From a virus: a DNA stretch of 34,894 nt. The stretch is from positions 1 through 34,894 of IMG/VR virus record IMGVR_UViG_3300033145_001939; one strand, 5' to 3'. The notes beneath the pieces are model-generated. The model was given only the letters and a program-made list of their open reading frames with translations, was not told the origin of the DNA and did no database searches. Positions 1 to 7,492 of this stretch are shown here, piece after piece; position 1 is the stretch's first letter; each line of letters opens with the position of its first letter. Made by a program: the position numbers and the translations under genes.

Positions 1-304
1 CTTTTCCCACTTCGCCTACAATTTCCTGGAATATCTCTTTCACTACACCCAGCCCCGCACCGAACACAGCCCAATCGATCATGTTTTCCACGGTGGCTAG
101 ATCGCCATCCTCCAGGGCCTCGGCCATCCTGGAAACAACAACCTTTTCCTGGGTTGCCGCTACCGCCATTAGGAAAGCCTTTTTTGTTTTGTCCAGCTTG
201 CTGTCGGCTACCCTATGCAGCAGCTTCCATTCGGGGTCTTTCGGGTTTACCGCTTTAAGAACCGGTTGTTTTCGACTTCGGCCAGGTGGCCTCGCTCTAA
301 ACAT
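1..304 (-). CDS. phage head morphogenesis protein (Mu F / SPP1 gp7-like), N-terminal part
   Basis: Only the first 101 codons are in the window; the gene runs off the left edge. The ATG (304..302) overlaps the portal stop as TAATG, so the two are translationally coupled. The visible part is charged and helical (starts MFRARPPGRSRKQPV, later DWAVFGAGLGVVKEIFQEIV). A minor head protein of this type directly follows the portal in SPP1- and Mu-like head modules, where it enters the procapsid with the portal. The call rests mainly on position and on general resemblance of the N-terminus; no diagnostic motif is in the visible part. The track-independent reading is that of an intact, uninterrupted frame up to base 2. 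Confidence 0.6.
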   Translation of the reverse strand, partial: MFRARPPGRSRKQPVLKAVNPKDPEWKLLHRVADSKLDKTKKAFLMAVAATQEKVVVSRMAEALEDGDLATVENMIDWAVFGAGLGVVKEIFQEIVGEVGK

Positions 305-1587
305 TATTCTTCGTCAACTCCTCCGCTCGGCAGGTTGGCCGCTTTAAGTAGGTATTTCTCAAGCTCCTCATTCGGAAAAAGCGGCATGCCGGACATTGAT
401 AACTTCTGCACGAAGTCGCCCAGTTCCTTCAAGTCGATATCCTCGATGTCCCCATGGCGGAGCTCCGGGTACTTCTCGACCTTAAAATCATTCAGCTTGA
501 ACAGCCTCGGCACGGCATGGGTGTTGAACACACCCTCAATTTCATCTAAGAAAGCACCAATTGCTACAGCAAACAATTCAGTCTTTGAAGAGGCTAGGGC
601 AAAGCTCCCCACTTTCTGCGTGCCCAGCATGATAAAATCAGCCAGTACCGTCTGCGCTATCTGGGTATTGTATCTCTGAATAATTGCACCAGTATCGAAC
701 TGCCGCCTGCCCCCGGTGGAAAGAAGCTGAATATCATACAACTTGTTCCCCCTTTCATCGTAGGCCAGCGGCATAACCACACCTTCTTGCTGGTCGCGAC
801 GGATTTTGGTCACCAGGTCTTTGAATTTTTGCAGGGCCGTTCTTTCTTCATTCGTCTGTGGACTGGCCACATTCGGCGGCACCCAGACCACAGGCAATCC
901 GGCCAAGTCACGCTCGACGCCGATACCTTCGATAGTTTCGACGTTCTTTTTAAAATAGAAAGGCTTATAGCAATTCCTGAGTATGCTTCTGCCTTCCGGT
1001 GATCCTTTGGTCGCCTCTGTCCTAAAAAGCAGCGACTTCTCTATCGGGATTTCCCTGATTTTATAATCCGGCGGCGCGCTTTGCCGCATAGCTTGTATGC
1101 TGCCTTCCTTGTCAAACACCCACTCGATCAGCGTCTCCTGCGCCCGTATGGGGAGTTTGCGCCAGCCTATTCTATGATCAGCGTATTTACTACGCCGCGA
1201 GGGGTCCCGACTATCTCCCTCTCTCCGTTTGTAGACTATTTCATGCCAGCTCCAACCAAACACCAACATAGACAAGATTTCGCTGATTGTGTCCTGCCAG
1301 GACATGCTCATATCATAAAGGCAACTTTTCAAGAAAGCCGCTGCTTCCCTGTCGGCGTTGCTCGTCCCAGCGGCTTCAACTCGCCAGGTGACTTGGCGGC
1401 AGAGCATTTTTATCGCAAAGAGGATGGCACCGATTATCGGGCAGTTATCGCGCATCTCCTTGTAGACACGAATAGCTTTAGTACCTTGCAGTTCAGGTAG
1501 CCATTCCTCGGCGATATAGCCACCCCACCGGGAGAGCCCGGTTGTTCCTAACTCTGACATCATCTCTTTTCTTGTTAGTCCAGACAC
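304..1587 (-). CDS. phage portal protein (DUF935 / Mu gp29-like)
   Basis: Portal proteins form the dodecameric ring at one capsid vertex through which DNA is packaged and ejected, and they dock the terminase. The 427-residue product lies directly after the large terminase, the expected position. Features resembling the DUF935/Mu gp29 portal group include an N-terminal segment with repeated small helices, the motif FGWSWHEIVYKRREG near residues 110-125, and a C-terminal helical part rich in Leu and Glu. The start is GTG at 1587..1585, three bases after the terminase stop, with GGAGG inside the last terminase codons as its ribosome site. The frame is intact. The exact portal subfamily is an inference; the portal role is well supported by context and length. 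Confidence 0.8.
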   Translation of the reverse strand: MSGLTRKEMMSELGTTGLSRWGGYIAEEWLPELQGTKAIRVYKEMRDNCPIIGAILFAIKMLCRQVTWRVEAAGTSNADREAAAFLKSCLYDMSMSWQDTISEILSMLVFGWSWHEIVYKRREGDSRDPSRRSKYADHRIGWRKLPIRAQETLIEWVFDKEGSIQAMRQSAPPDYKIREIPIEKSLLFRTEATKGSPEGRSILRNCYKPFYFKKNVETIEGIGVERDLAGLPVVWVPPNVASPQTNEERTALQKFKDLVTKIRRDQQEGVVMPLAYDERGNKLYDIQLLSTGGRRQFDTGAIIQRYNTQIAQTVLADFIMLGTQKVGSFALASSKTELFAVAIGAFLDEIEGVFNTHAVPRLFKLNDFKVEKYPELRHGDIEDIDLKELGDFVQKLSMSGMPLFPNEELEKYLLKAANLPSGGVDEE

Positions 1588-1590
1588 GCA

Positions 1591-3000
1591 TTATCGCCTC
1601 CAGCGACTCTCGCCGTCAATGCCGACAGGCGCAAGAATTGGAACTTTTACATTTCTAACAGGTGCAAATGCCAAAACAACTGCATCTGCTCTGTCCGGGC
1701 TACGCAGCCCCCGCTTTTTCATTTCTTTCTTGCTTTCCAGTTTGATCTTTCCTTTACTAGTCAGACTGTATTTCCTGGTAGACAACTGACCTACCAGGTC
1801 CTCGTCATTCATTAATTCAATTTCGCCTTCCTGAAGTAAATCCCGCAAATGCGCCCATGATTCCGTACCCCAATCCTCGTAGTGTTCTTTATCTTCAGGG
1901 ACGCCGCCGTTGTGACAATCGATAATATCAATATGCAGGTCTTCTTCACGCACTACCTCCCTCGTCCGGTCTGTGACCGCACCACCAACACCGTCGTCGT
2001 CAACCTTCACAACACATCTGGGTTTTCCAAATTCCCGCATCAACTCTTTTGCCATGGATATCACTCGACCAGTGGTAATCATGGTATCCTGCCCTTGGTA
2101 AACATCTAGGCGCACTTGCTTCACTCCCACCCGGGCCGCCAGGACCGTTTCATCATCGCCGAACCGGGCCACGTCAACGCCGATTTCCAGCGGCCCGTCC
2201 GGGTCTACCTCGCGCATGGTGGCCGCCTCGACCAGTTCAAGCGGAATGAAGGTATCTGGCTCGGCCTTGGGGAATTCCCCATCAGCCCGGACCCTGACTA
2301 TATCACTGTTCTCTCCGTACTTTTTGACCAAGCGTTCTCGGTAACCCGGGTCAACCCTCTTGCTGTCTGAACATGCTACTTTTCTGACCCAATATAGTGA
2401 ACGGTTCTTGAAAAAAGCATCGTGAAACTCACCGGAATTCTTTGTTGGGTTCCCGCAGATAAGGAGCTTTGCATCCGCCGTGGTCAGGGCGCCTTCGATA
2501 GTCTCAAAGATGCTATCGGCCACGCCCGAAGCCTCGTCCACAATAAAAAGCAGGTGCTCCTCGTGGAACCCTGACATATTCTCTGGTTTATTCGCTGTCC
2601 TGGCCGTTGCAAACCATCGTTCCGGATGCTGCCGCTGTACAATTTTCGTCCTTTGCCACTCGAAGTAGGGTTTTAGCACCGGCGCTTTTTCCAGCCATTT
2701 AGCAGCCTCTGCCCAGAGTATATCGTGCAGCTGCTGTCTGGTTGGGGCGGTGCATGGCACTTTGGGAAACGGCCGCGTGAAGAGAAACCATAATAGTGCC
2801 CAGGCTTCGAGGGTAGTTTTTCCTACACCATGGCCGGAACGAACCGCCACCCGGAGGTGGTCGGCTAGGGCTTGGAGGGTTTCTGCCTGCCAGTCATCAG
2901 GTTCGGCATGAAGTGCCTGTCTTACAAAGAGCACCGGCTTGCGGATATATTGCACCATTCCCCTTATCAGAGCGGGGTCAATCTTCTTCGATGCTTTCAC
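1591..3000 (-). CDS. terL: terminase large subunit
   Basis: ATP-driven DNA packaging motor with a nuclease that cuts concatemers. Residues 55-62 (SGHGVGKT) are the Walker A motif; residues 150-157 (LLFIVDEA) are Walker B with the catalytic Glu. The C-terminal RNase H-like nuclease begins near residue 268 with GVDVARFGDDETV, giving its first acidic residues, and ends with a typical SPDRADAVVLAF segment. The length of 469 residues is normal for a phage TerL. The gene overlaps the end of the small terminase by 23 bases and is followed after 3 bases by the portal start, so terS-terL-portal form one translational unit on the minus strand. All motor and nuclease motifs are intact. Confidence 0.95.
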   Translation of the reverse strand: MKASKKIDPALIRGMVQYIRKPVLFVRQALHAEPDDWQAETLQALADHLRVAVRSGHGVGKTTLEAWALLWFLFTRPFPKVPCTAPTRQQLHDILWAEAAKWLEKAPVLKPYFEWQRTKIVQRQHPERWFATARTANKPENMSGFHEEHLLFIVDEASGVADSIFETIEGALTTADAKLLICGNPTKNSGEFHDAFFKNRSLYWVRKVACSDSKRVDPGYRERLVKKYGENSDIVRVRADGEFPKAEPDTFIPLELVEAATMREVDPDGPLEIGVDVARFGDDETVLAARVGVKQVRLDVYQGQDTMITTGRVISMAKELMREFGKPRCVVKVDDDGVGGAVTDRTREVVREEDLHIDIIDCHNGGVPEDKEHYEDWGTESWAHLRDLLQEGEIELMNDEDLVGQLSTRKYSLTSKGKIKLESKKEMKKRGLRSPDRADAVVLAFAPVRNVKVPILAPVGIDGESRWRR

Positions 3001-3502
3001 CTCTTACCACGTCCCAGGCCTTTTTAAGAATATCAGCCAGGTCTTGCAAGCCATTTTCAGCCGGGTCCTCTCCAAGCAGGGCCTGTTTTTGCTTCAGCTG
3101 CTGGCGCACTTCACTGGCGGTTGAGGCTAAGAGATCTACCAGGGCCTTGGGTATCTTTTTTCTGGTTTTAACCAGTTCGTCAAGCCACGCCTGGGCTGCC
3201 TGGTGCAGCTCGTAGTTACCCCGGGCAATGGCATCAAGCATTTCGATATCAGAAAGCCGCTTTTTAACTACTTGCTGCATTTGCTGCTGGCTCTTCTGGT
3301 ACTGCTCCCGGGCCTCTGCCTTCACGTCAAAGTGTTCCTCGCAATGGCGTCTTATGGCCACATGGCTTACCTTCACGCCTAATTCCTTCAAACGCCTTTC
3401 AGCTTCTCGATAACTAACGCCTTCTTCTTTAACCCATTTTTCCACTTCCGTTCTGTGGCCCGAGTTACAGACCTTGCACCGGGCCGAGTAACCAGCTGGC
3501 AT
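2978..3502 (-). CDS. terS: terminase small subunit-like DNA-binding protein
   Basis: About 174 residues upstream of and overlapping terL, the position of the small terminase that recognises the packaging site. The N-terminus carries a Cys pair (CKVCNSGHR) followed by a helix-turn-helix-like stretch (VSYREAERRLKELG, then VSHVAIRRHCEEHF); the rest is a long helical, partly coiled-coil region rich in Gln and Lys, typical of the oligomerising part of TerS. A GTG at 3511 is in frame, but it lies inside the AGGAGG ribosome site (3511-3516), so the start is ATG at 3502..3500, eight bases downstream of that site. Two perfect 15-bp repeats sit immediately upstream and may be its target. Confidence 0.8.
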   Translation of the reverse strand: MPAGYSARCKVCNSGHRTEVEKWVKEEGVSYREAERRLKELGVKVSHVAIRRHCEEHFDVKAEAREQYQKSQQQMQQVVKKRLSDIEMLDAIARGNYELHQAAQAWLDELVKTRKKIPKALVDLLASTASEVRQQLKQKQALLGEDPAENGLQDLADILKKAWDVVRGESIEED

Positions 3503-3522
3503 TCGGGCCACCTCCTGTTAAT

Positions 3523-3552
3523 GTTACGGTTGTTAACGTTACGGTTGTTAAC
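3523..3552. repeat. two tandem 15-bp repeats upstream of terS
   Basis: The unit GTTACGGTTGTTAAC occurs twice in perfect tandem (3523-3537 and 3538-3552). A decayed partial unit follows (GTAAC) and another precedes it (TGTTAAT). Each unit ends in the palindrome GTTAAC. The array lies 7 bases beyond the ribosome site of terS. Repeats at this place are candidates for small-terminase binding (pac) or for a regulator of the late operon. Confidence 0.85.
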
Positions 3553-3570
3553 GTAACACTCCAAAAACAA

Positions 3571-4105
3571 TTAAAGTGCTTCTTGGGAATACGGCATAAG
3601 CCTTGCTCGAGCTTCAACTACAGCTTTAGCTGCATCTTTTATAATCGTCATAGCAACCAAAATTCTTTTTCTCACCATTTATTCTGACTTGAGCACGCCA
3701 TTTTTGTGTTTTATTACACCAATAAACCCCTCTAATGCCGCTGCGACTATTGCGCTATGCTCCTTTGCGATTTTGGTGATTTTCTGCACGAGTAACAATT
3801 CTAAGATTTGACGATCTATTATCTAATGTATCATGGTTACGATGGTCAACATCATAACCTTTTGGAGCTCCAGTAATAACTCTGTGAAGCAAAACAAGCG
3901 TATAAGACCCGTCGTTACGTCTGATATTCATTGCTGCATAAAACCCCGATCTTCCTTTATTTCCTTTTGATGCGAACCAGGCACCGCCAAACTTTTGCAC
4001 TTTTGGTAAATCTGCAGTATCTATCAATGTCTCCAAAACTGTACCGTCTTTTCGGCGTAAAAAAATCGCGGTTTCTTTACCGCGAATTTCGTAATCATTT
4101 TTCAT
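3571..4105 (-). pseudogene. HNH homing endonuclease with AP2-like C-terminal domain, broken by a TAG and a frameshift
   Basis: The first 116 codons (4105 to 3758) give an HNH domain with the core DVDHRNHDTLDNRSSNLRIV. An in-frame TAG (3757..3755) then interrupts it, but the same frame continues as a clear AP2-type DNA-binding domain (SGIRGVYW, then WRAQVRINGEKKNFG). At an A4 run (3637-3640 on the plus strand) the frame shifts by one base. Removing one A restores DAAKAVVEARARLMPYS and a stop at 3571. HNH-AP2 proteins are free-standing homing endonucleases common in Firmicute phages, often next to terminase genes. Two separate lesions make a functional product unlikely, although the N-terminal HNH part could still be translated as a 116-residue protein. 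Confidence 0.85.
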
Positions 4106-4131
4106 TTTAAACTACACCTCTTTCAAGCATC

Positions 4132-4153
4132 AAAAAAGAGCCCAGAGGCTCTT
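4132..4153 (-). terminator. Rho-independent terminator
   Basis: On the minus strand AAGAGCC and GGCTCTT form a perfect 7-bp stem with loop TCTG, followed directly by TTTT. It lies just after the stop of the gene ending at 4156 and before the broken HNH gene. Confidence 0.8.
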
Positions 4154-4155
4154 AA

Positions 4156-4356
4156 TTAATTTTTCTTTTCCAGATCTCTCTCAAACATTGCCTTTAGTTT
4201 TACCATTTTGTCAAGCATTTTAAGCAACCGCAGTTCTTCAGCCACAGTGCCAGTCACTATACCGAGAGAATACTGGTACAATGCAAATTCCAGCCGTTTT
4301 CGGTATGTCCGCTTCCATTTCTTGAATAGCTTCCGCATTTCTTTTACGTTGTCCAT
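4156..4356 (-). CDS. small basic phage protein of unknown function
   Basis: No recognised family. From ATG at 4356 the product is 66 residues, strongly basic and helical (KLFKKWKRTYRKRLEF, then ending in KLKAMFERDLEKKN). The frame stays open up to a TTG at 4434, but that TTG is part of a GGAGG sequence and a terminator-like hairpin (4375-4398) lies between, so the internal ATG is preferred; its upstream GGTGGG is a weak ribosome site. The gene lies between the ArpU-like regulator and a terminator. Existence of the gene is likely; start and role are uncertain. Confidence 0.55.
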   Translation of the reverse strand: MDNVKEMRKLFKKWKRTYRKRLEFALYQYSLGIVTGTVAEELRLLKMLDKMVKLKAMFERDLEKKN

Positions 4357-4374
4357 AAATACCCACCATAAATT

Positions 4375-4398
4375 AAAGCACCCCTCCCGGAGTGCCTT
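4375..4398 (-). terminator. terminator-like hairpin functional only as minus-strand RNA
   Basis: As minus-strand RNA, AAGGCACTCC pairs with GGGGTGCTTT across a GGGA loop with two G-U wobbles, followed by AATTT. On the plus strand the same two positions are A-C mismatches. That strand bias fits a terminator for the ArpU-like gene just upstream. Confidence 0.5.
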
Positions 4399-4456
4399 CT
4401 TTGCTTGGTACCATATTACCACACTTTCCTCCAAAAAAGTGTATACAATTTTTCAC

Positions 4457-4912
4457 CTACACCACCCTAAGAGCTCCCAAGCCGAACAACCTTACAGCAA
4501 ATTTCCTTAATGCCTTAGCCCTGATTTCATAAACGCTCTTCCGTGTTTGGTAGCCAATCTCCAATGCTATTTCTTCTTTCGGCACTTTTTCGATATACCA
4601 TTTTCGTAATACTTCTCCATATAACTCACACCCTGGATCCTGGCTTATTTCCTCCAAAATCTTTTCCACTTCCGCCAGCGCTTTTTCCGTCTCAGCGATA
4701 TTTTCGGTCAACACTTTTATCTTGTAAAGATCATTGATAGCTTCATCATGAGCGCTCGCCCTAACCCCAGTCAAATCAAACTTAGCTACTAAATCCCTAC
4801 TCGGGCAGGACTTGGCTATCAGTCTCGTCCTCTCCATCCTCATGTGCCCCATGCTCCGGTATAGCTCGGTGTAGTAGTATAGATATTTCTCAGCTTCCTT
4901 GACATAGTTCAC
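4457..4912 (-). CDS. ArpU-like phage late transcription regulator (sigma-like C-terminus)
   Basis: The ArpU/RinA-type group controls late phage genes in Firmicutes. The product of 151 residues is helical, with a C-terminal sigma-region-4-like helix-turn-helix: KWYIEKVPKEEIALEIGYQT followed by RKSVYEIRAKALRKFA. Its position shortly before the terminase genes is the usual one. The open frame begins at 4942, but a GTG at 4912..4910 has a good AGGGGG site seven bases upstream and gives the start MNYVKEAEKYLYYY, so that start is chosen. A minus-strand hairpin terminator follows the gene. Assignment is by C-terminal pattern, length and location. Confidence 0.7.
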   Translation of the reverse strand: MNYVKEAEKYLYYYTELYRSMGHMRMERTRLIAKSCPSRDLVAKFDLTGVRASAHDEAINDLYKIKVLTENIAETEKALAEVEKILEEISQDPGCELYGEVLRKWYIEKVPKEEIALEIGYQTRKSVYEIRAKALRKFAVRLFGLGALRVV

Positions 4913-4956
4913 CTTGCCACCCCCTGAAGTGTTGTAGTACAATGGCTATAGGACCA

Positions 4957-4998
4957 GCCCCTCAAGGGGCGCCCCGCCGGGAGGCGGGGTTTGTTTTT
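4957..4998 (+). terminator. two adjacent GC-rich hairpins, the second ending in a T run on the plus strand
   Basis: GCCCC-TCAA-GGGGC (4957-4970) is followed by CCCCGCC-GGGA-GGCGGGG (4972-4989) and then TTTGTTTTT. The T run makes this a plus-strand terminator, although all neighbouring genes are on the minus strand; it may shield the operon from antisense transcription. The stop of the 55-residue gene (4997-4999) lies within the T run. Confidence 0.65.
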
Positions 4999-5164
4999 AT
5001 GTGCGGCATCTTTTTTCAATTTCTTCCATTTTCTCTGCAACTTTTTTATAACCGTCAAATAATCCAACTTTATAATAGTCACCTTTTCTCTTGAAATACT
5101 CGCGCATCTCATTATCCTCAGTAAACCACCGCCTTAATTCTTCCCAGGCTTTTTGATAATCCAT
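4997..5164 (-). CDS. small acidic/basic helical phage protein (55 aa), function unknown
   Basis: ATG at 5164..5162 has an AGGAGC site six bases upstream, and the frame runs to TAA at 4997-4999. The product is charged and aromatic (starts MDYQKAWEELRRWF, contains YYKVGLFDGYKKVAEKMEEI) and is predicted to be all helix. It resembles small phage proteins seen beside ArpU regulators but belongs to no family I can name. An overlapping frame (4909-5112) crosses the hairpin terminators and has no ribosome site, so this is the preferred gene. Confidence 0.7.
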   Translation of the reverse strand: MDYQKAWEELRRWFTEDNEMREYFKRKGDYYKVGLFDGYKKVAEKMEEIEKRCRT

Positions 5165-5197
5165 AAACAACGCTCCTTTGTTTTATAGTATAAATTC

Positions 5198-5395
5198 CTA
5201 TAAAACTACCTCCTGACTCTCCCCCGGCAAAATCCCCGCTCTACCAGGTTTCGGCGGCTCGCGCATCAGCCTGTTCCACTCGCAAAAGCTCAGGTCAAGT
5301 ATTCTGCTTCTCTGCACCATGCCCTTTAACTCAAAAATAACCACCGGCTGGTAATATTCCAGGTACTCATAAACCGTAATCATTTTTACCCACAC
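5198..5395 (-). CDS. small phage protein of unknown function
   Basis: Up to 65 residues; contains YEYLEYYQPVVIFELKGM and a second half with RILDLSFCEWNRLMREPP. The first possible start is GTG at 5395, which lies too close to its GAGGA site; ATG at 5383 (MITVYEYL) is an alternative with rather long spacing. No family recognised. It lies in the run of small early genes between the ArpU-like regulator and the MmcB-like nuclease. Confidence 0.55.
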   Translation of the reverse strand: MWVKMITVYEYLEYYQPVVIFELKGMVQRSRILDLSFCEWNRLMREPPKPGRAGILPGESQEVVL

Positions 5396-5449
5396 TTCCT
5401 CTTTGCTTCCAGGATCTCAGCTGTATAGTTTCTTTGGAATGCGACGCTA

Positions 5450-6028
5450 TTACGTCTTTTTATTGGCAGAACTATCCCTCCAAAAACTCCACAAGTCGTT
5501 ATGAATTTTGTCTAGTTTATCTAGCACATAACGGTAATATCTAAACTCTTCTTGTTCCGCTACTAATCGCATAGTAATCGCTTCAAGTAAACTAATGTAT
5601 TTATCCTCATCAACCTTGTCGCGAAGTTTAGTGCAACCCCTAGTGTATTCGTGGCACAAAGTAGATAAATAACTGTTATCTTCTAAGTGCCAAAACTCCA
5701 CCAACCCCACACCTTTGGGCAATTCATTTTTACTAATTACACCTTTAGGTGCCGCAAATGCGAAATGGGTACAGTAAGGAAGATATGACTGCCATTTTTT
5801 ATCCGAAGTAAAATCCCTTCTGCAAGATTTAACTTCAAAAATTCTTATTTCACCTTTATTCCTGTTAATGCCCAACACATCAAATCTGATTGTATCTCTA
5901 TAAGGACTAAGTTCCTTTACTTTAACTGCGTAATTTTGCATCAGACTATCAAGAATATAGTTTATCATTTCATCAACTGTTGGAATTTTACTGAGTAATA
6001 ATGACTCGTTTGCATTCAATTTCACCAC
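5450..6028 (-). CDS. MmcB-like PD-(D/E)XK nuclease family protein
   Basis: The central block contains IRFDVLGIN, then IRIFEVKSCRRDFTSDKKW and YLPYCTHFAFAAPKGV. This matches the MmcB (PF06319-type) family of putative DNA-repair endonucleases: the Asp of FDV and the Glu and Lys of EVK form the PD-(D/E)XK active site, and the FTSDKKW...YCxxFxFAxP pattern is characteristic. Length 192 residues; the C-terminal 60 residues are helical and charged. The first codon is GTG at 6028, but a second GTG at 6025 sits better relative to GGGG. A phage nuclease of this kind may act on DNA in recombination or host DNA breakdown; the role here is inferred. Confidence 0.75.
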   Translation of the reverse strand: MVKLNANESLLLSKIPTVDEMINYILDSLMQNYAVKVKELSPYRDTIRFDVLGINRNKGEIRIFEVKSCRRDFTSDKKWQSYLPYCTHFAFAAPKGVISKNELPKGVGLVEFWHLEDNSYLSTLCHEYTRGCTKLRDKVDEDKYISLLEAITMRLVAEQEEFRYYRYVLDKLDKIHNDLWSFWRDSSANKKT

Positions 6029-6096
6029 ATCCCCAATGTCGCATAAAATTCAAATTGCGCTATAGACTTAATACCCTTCTCTTTGCCTCCAGTGTC

Positions 6097-6390
6097 TCAG
6101 CTATTGTCTTTCTTAGCAATAAAACGCGTATAACATTCTTCGCAACCGATGTCATTAACGATAGAACATTGGATATATCCGTCCTGATATTTCACAATCA
6201 CGGCTTCCATGCAGTCCATAACCTTTGTTTGGGAGTCATCGATCTTGACAAAATTCTTGCATGCATAAGCTTGGTTCATCCACCCGCCAGTACATTCTTG
6301 CTCTTTGCATTTTCCGTCGCAACGGCATGACCACCAGAATAGACATTTTCGGCAAATGCAGCCTGGAGGCTCTTCACACCATAGAGACAT
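6097..6390 (-). CDS. Cys-rich, probably zinc-binding phage protein
   Basis: 97 residues with a dense run of cysteines in the first 45 residues (CEEPPGCICRKCLFWW, then CRCDGKCKEQEC) and a further Cys pair near the end (CEEC). The start ATG at 6390 has a strong GGAGG site seven bases upstream. The spacing suggests one or more zinc sites. No family is recognised; similar Cys-rich proteins occur in early operons of clostridial phages. Confidence 0.7.
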   Translation of the reverse strand: MSLWCEEPPGCICRKCLFWWSCRCDGKCKEQECTGGWMNQAYACKNFVKIDDSQTKVMDCMEAVIVKYQDGYIQCSIVNDIGCEECYTRFIAKKDNS

Positions 6391-6411
6391 AAGTTTACCT
6401 CCTCACTTCTT

Positions 6412-6675
6412 TCAAGACACAACCCTCTCTCCCTCGCTCAATATGGTTACCAGGCTCCACCCGCCCCAGGACTCAGGAACGAACACCCCGTAGAGTTTCT
6501 GCCCAAAGGGCGCTACCACCGCTCCATTCTCCGCTTCCATCCCGCTCCCCAGGGCGCCCATCAGGTGGCGCCGGGCCTTCGCCGAGGTAAGTTGTCCGTC
6601 TCCGCCCCGCTCCTGGTATCTCTCCCGGGCATGCCTCGTCACCCGGACCCTACAGGGTCGATACCGCTTTGGCAT
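6412..6675 (-). CDS. small phage protein with RHARERYQERG motif (DUF4258-like)
   Basis: 87 residues. The N-terminal VRVTRHARERYQERGG resembles the start of DUF4258/RelE-fold-like small proteins, and the C-terminal half is a predicted beta-sheet (KLYGVFVPESWGGWSLVTIL). ATG at 6675 is preceded by GGGGATGGT. Whether it has any toxin-like activity cannot be told; nothing resembling a cognate antitoxin is adjacent. Confidence 0.55.
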   Translation of the reverse strand: MPKRYRPCRVRVTRHARERYQERGGDGQLTSAKARRHLMGALGSGMEAENGAVVAPFGQKLYGVFVPESWGGWSLVTILSEGERVVS

Positions 6676-6881
6676 ACTACCATCCCCTTCATCCCCTTCT
6701 TAATCCGTCCCTTCTCTGCCTTTTTCGTATGGTTCCTCGTCAGCGTCTCGCCGCCAGCCGGAGCCTCCGTACCATTAGATAGTGATGGGTGCTCCCCGTA
6801 TAAAACCATGCCCACGTATGATACAGTCGCAGAAGAAATAGCATTATCGCTTCTTCCTTTCGTATGGTTCCTCTTCAGCAT
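6639..6881 (-). CDS. possible small gene with an internal duplicated segment
   Basis: An 80-residue frame from ATG at 6881 to a stop that overlaps the next gene by 37 bases. The ribosome site is weak. The segment RNHTKGR near the start recurs 45 codons later as RNHTKKAEKGR, reflecting a 22-bp direct repeat (6726-6747 and 6861-6882, 20 of 22 identical). The composition is unlike a folded protein. It fills an otherwise gene-free gap in the operon, so it may be real, but confidence is low. Confidence 0.3.
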   Translation of the reverse strand: MLKRNHTKGRSDNAISSATVSYVGMVLYGEHPSLSNGTEAPAGGETLTRNHTKKAEKGRIKKGMKGMVVCQSGIDPVGSG

Positions 6882-6899
6882 CAAGGTACCATCCCATTC

Positions 6900-7028
6900 T
6901 TAATCTGTTCCCTCTTTCCGGTACACGCTGTCAATCTTGTGCCCAGTATGCTTCCCTCTCCCCGATCCGTATCCAAACCCTATAAGAAACGCCGCACCAA
7001 TCAGCACCACCACCAGGATCCACACCAC
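6900..7028 (-). CDS. small single-pass membrane protein (42 aa)
   Basis: GTG at 7028 lies eight bases after a GGAGG site that overlaps the RusA stop. The first 25 residues form one membrane segment (VWILVVVLIGAAFLIGFGYG), followed by a short basic tail (GRGKHTGHKIDSVYRKEG). Too short for usual gene finders; good ribosome site and tight spacing to rusA support it. Function unknown. Confidence 0.65.
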   Translation of the reverse strand: MVWILVVVLIGAAFLIGFGYGSGRGKHTGHKIDSVYRKEGTD

Positions 7029-7033
7029 CGGTA

Positions 7034-7492
7034 TCACCTCCTCAACCCATGGCCACCGCTGACAATCGGTCTATAGACAGCTTCCGCCTTGCTAATTCTC
7101 ACTTCAACCCCGGGCGCATCTCCGTACCGTTTTCTTAAAACTTTATCAACAATCCGGCTGTCATTGGTGTAAATTAACCCCTCAAGCGCATCAGTCACAC
7201 TCTTACAAAGGTTGTCCAAATCAGGCTTAGTTTCCGGGAATATCCGTTTCTTGGGTACTGACTTAGGTTTTGGCAGGATAAAAGTTGCTTCAAAAATTAA
7301 TGCCTCATCCCATAGCGGCTCCTGCCGGTGCTCCAGAGCCTGAAGCCTAATACTGTCTTCCCAATCCTCAGTTTTCTTCGGCGTATAAGACACTGTTTTG
7401 CCGTTTCTTAACTTGACCGTCCTGGCCCTAGCTTTTGGCTTTGGCAGGCCATAGACTGTGAATTTGATTGCATTCCCATTATTTATGGTCAT
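7034..7492 (-). CDS. rusA: RusA-family Holliday junction resolvase
   Basis: Cuts Holliday junctions during phage recombination and before packaging. The signature KPDLDNLCKSVTDALEGLIY followed by NDSRIVD carries the conserved Asp residues of the RusA active site; the N-terminus FTVYGLPKPKARAR is also typical. The open frame extends to 7573, but ATG at 7492 (MTINNGNAIKF) has GAGAGGGG upstream and matches the usual family start, giving 152 residues. It overlaps the end of the gene at 7479-7697 by 14 bases. Confidence 0.9.
   Translation of the reverse strand: MTINNGNAIKFTVYGLPKPKARARTVKLRNGKTVSYTPKKTEDWEDSIRLQALEHRQEPLWDEALIFEATFILPKPKSVPKKRIFPETKPDLDNLCKSVTDALEGLIYTNDSRIVDKVLRKRYGDAPGVEVRISKAEAVYRPIVSGGHGLRR

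Noticed and set aside
3755-3757. Programmed readthrough of TAG in the HNH gene
   Set aside because: A second lesion further on also breaks the gene, so decay is the simpler explanation.
4909-5112. 67-residue minus-strand frame
   Set aside because: It crosses two hairpins and has no ribosome site; the frame at 4997-5164 has a clear one and a natural start.
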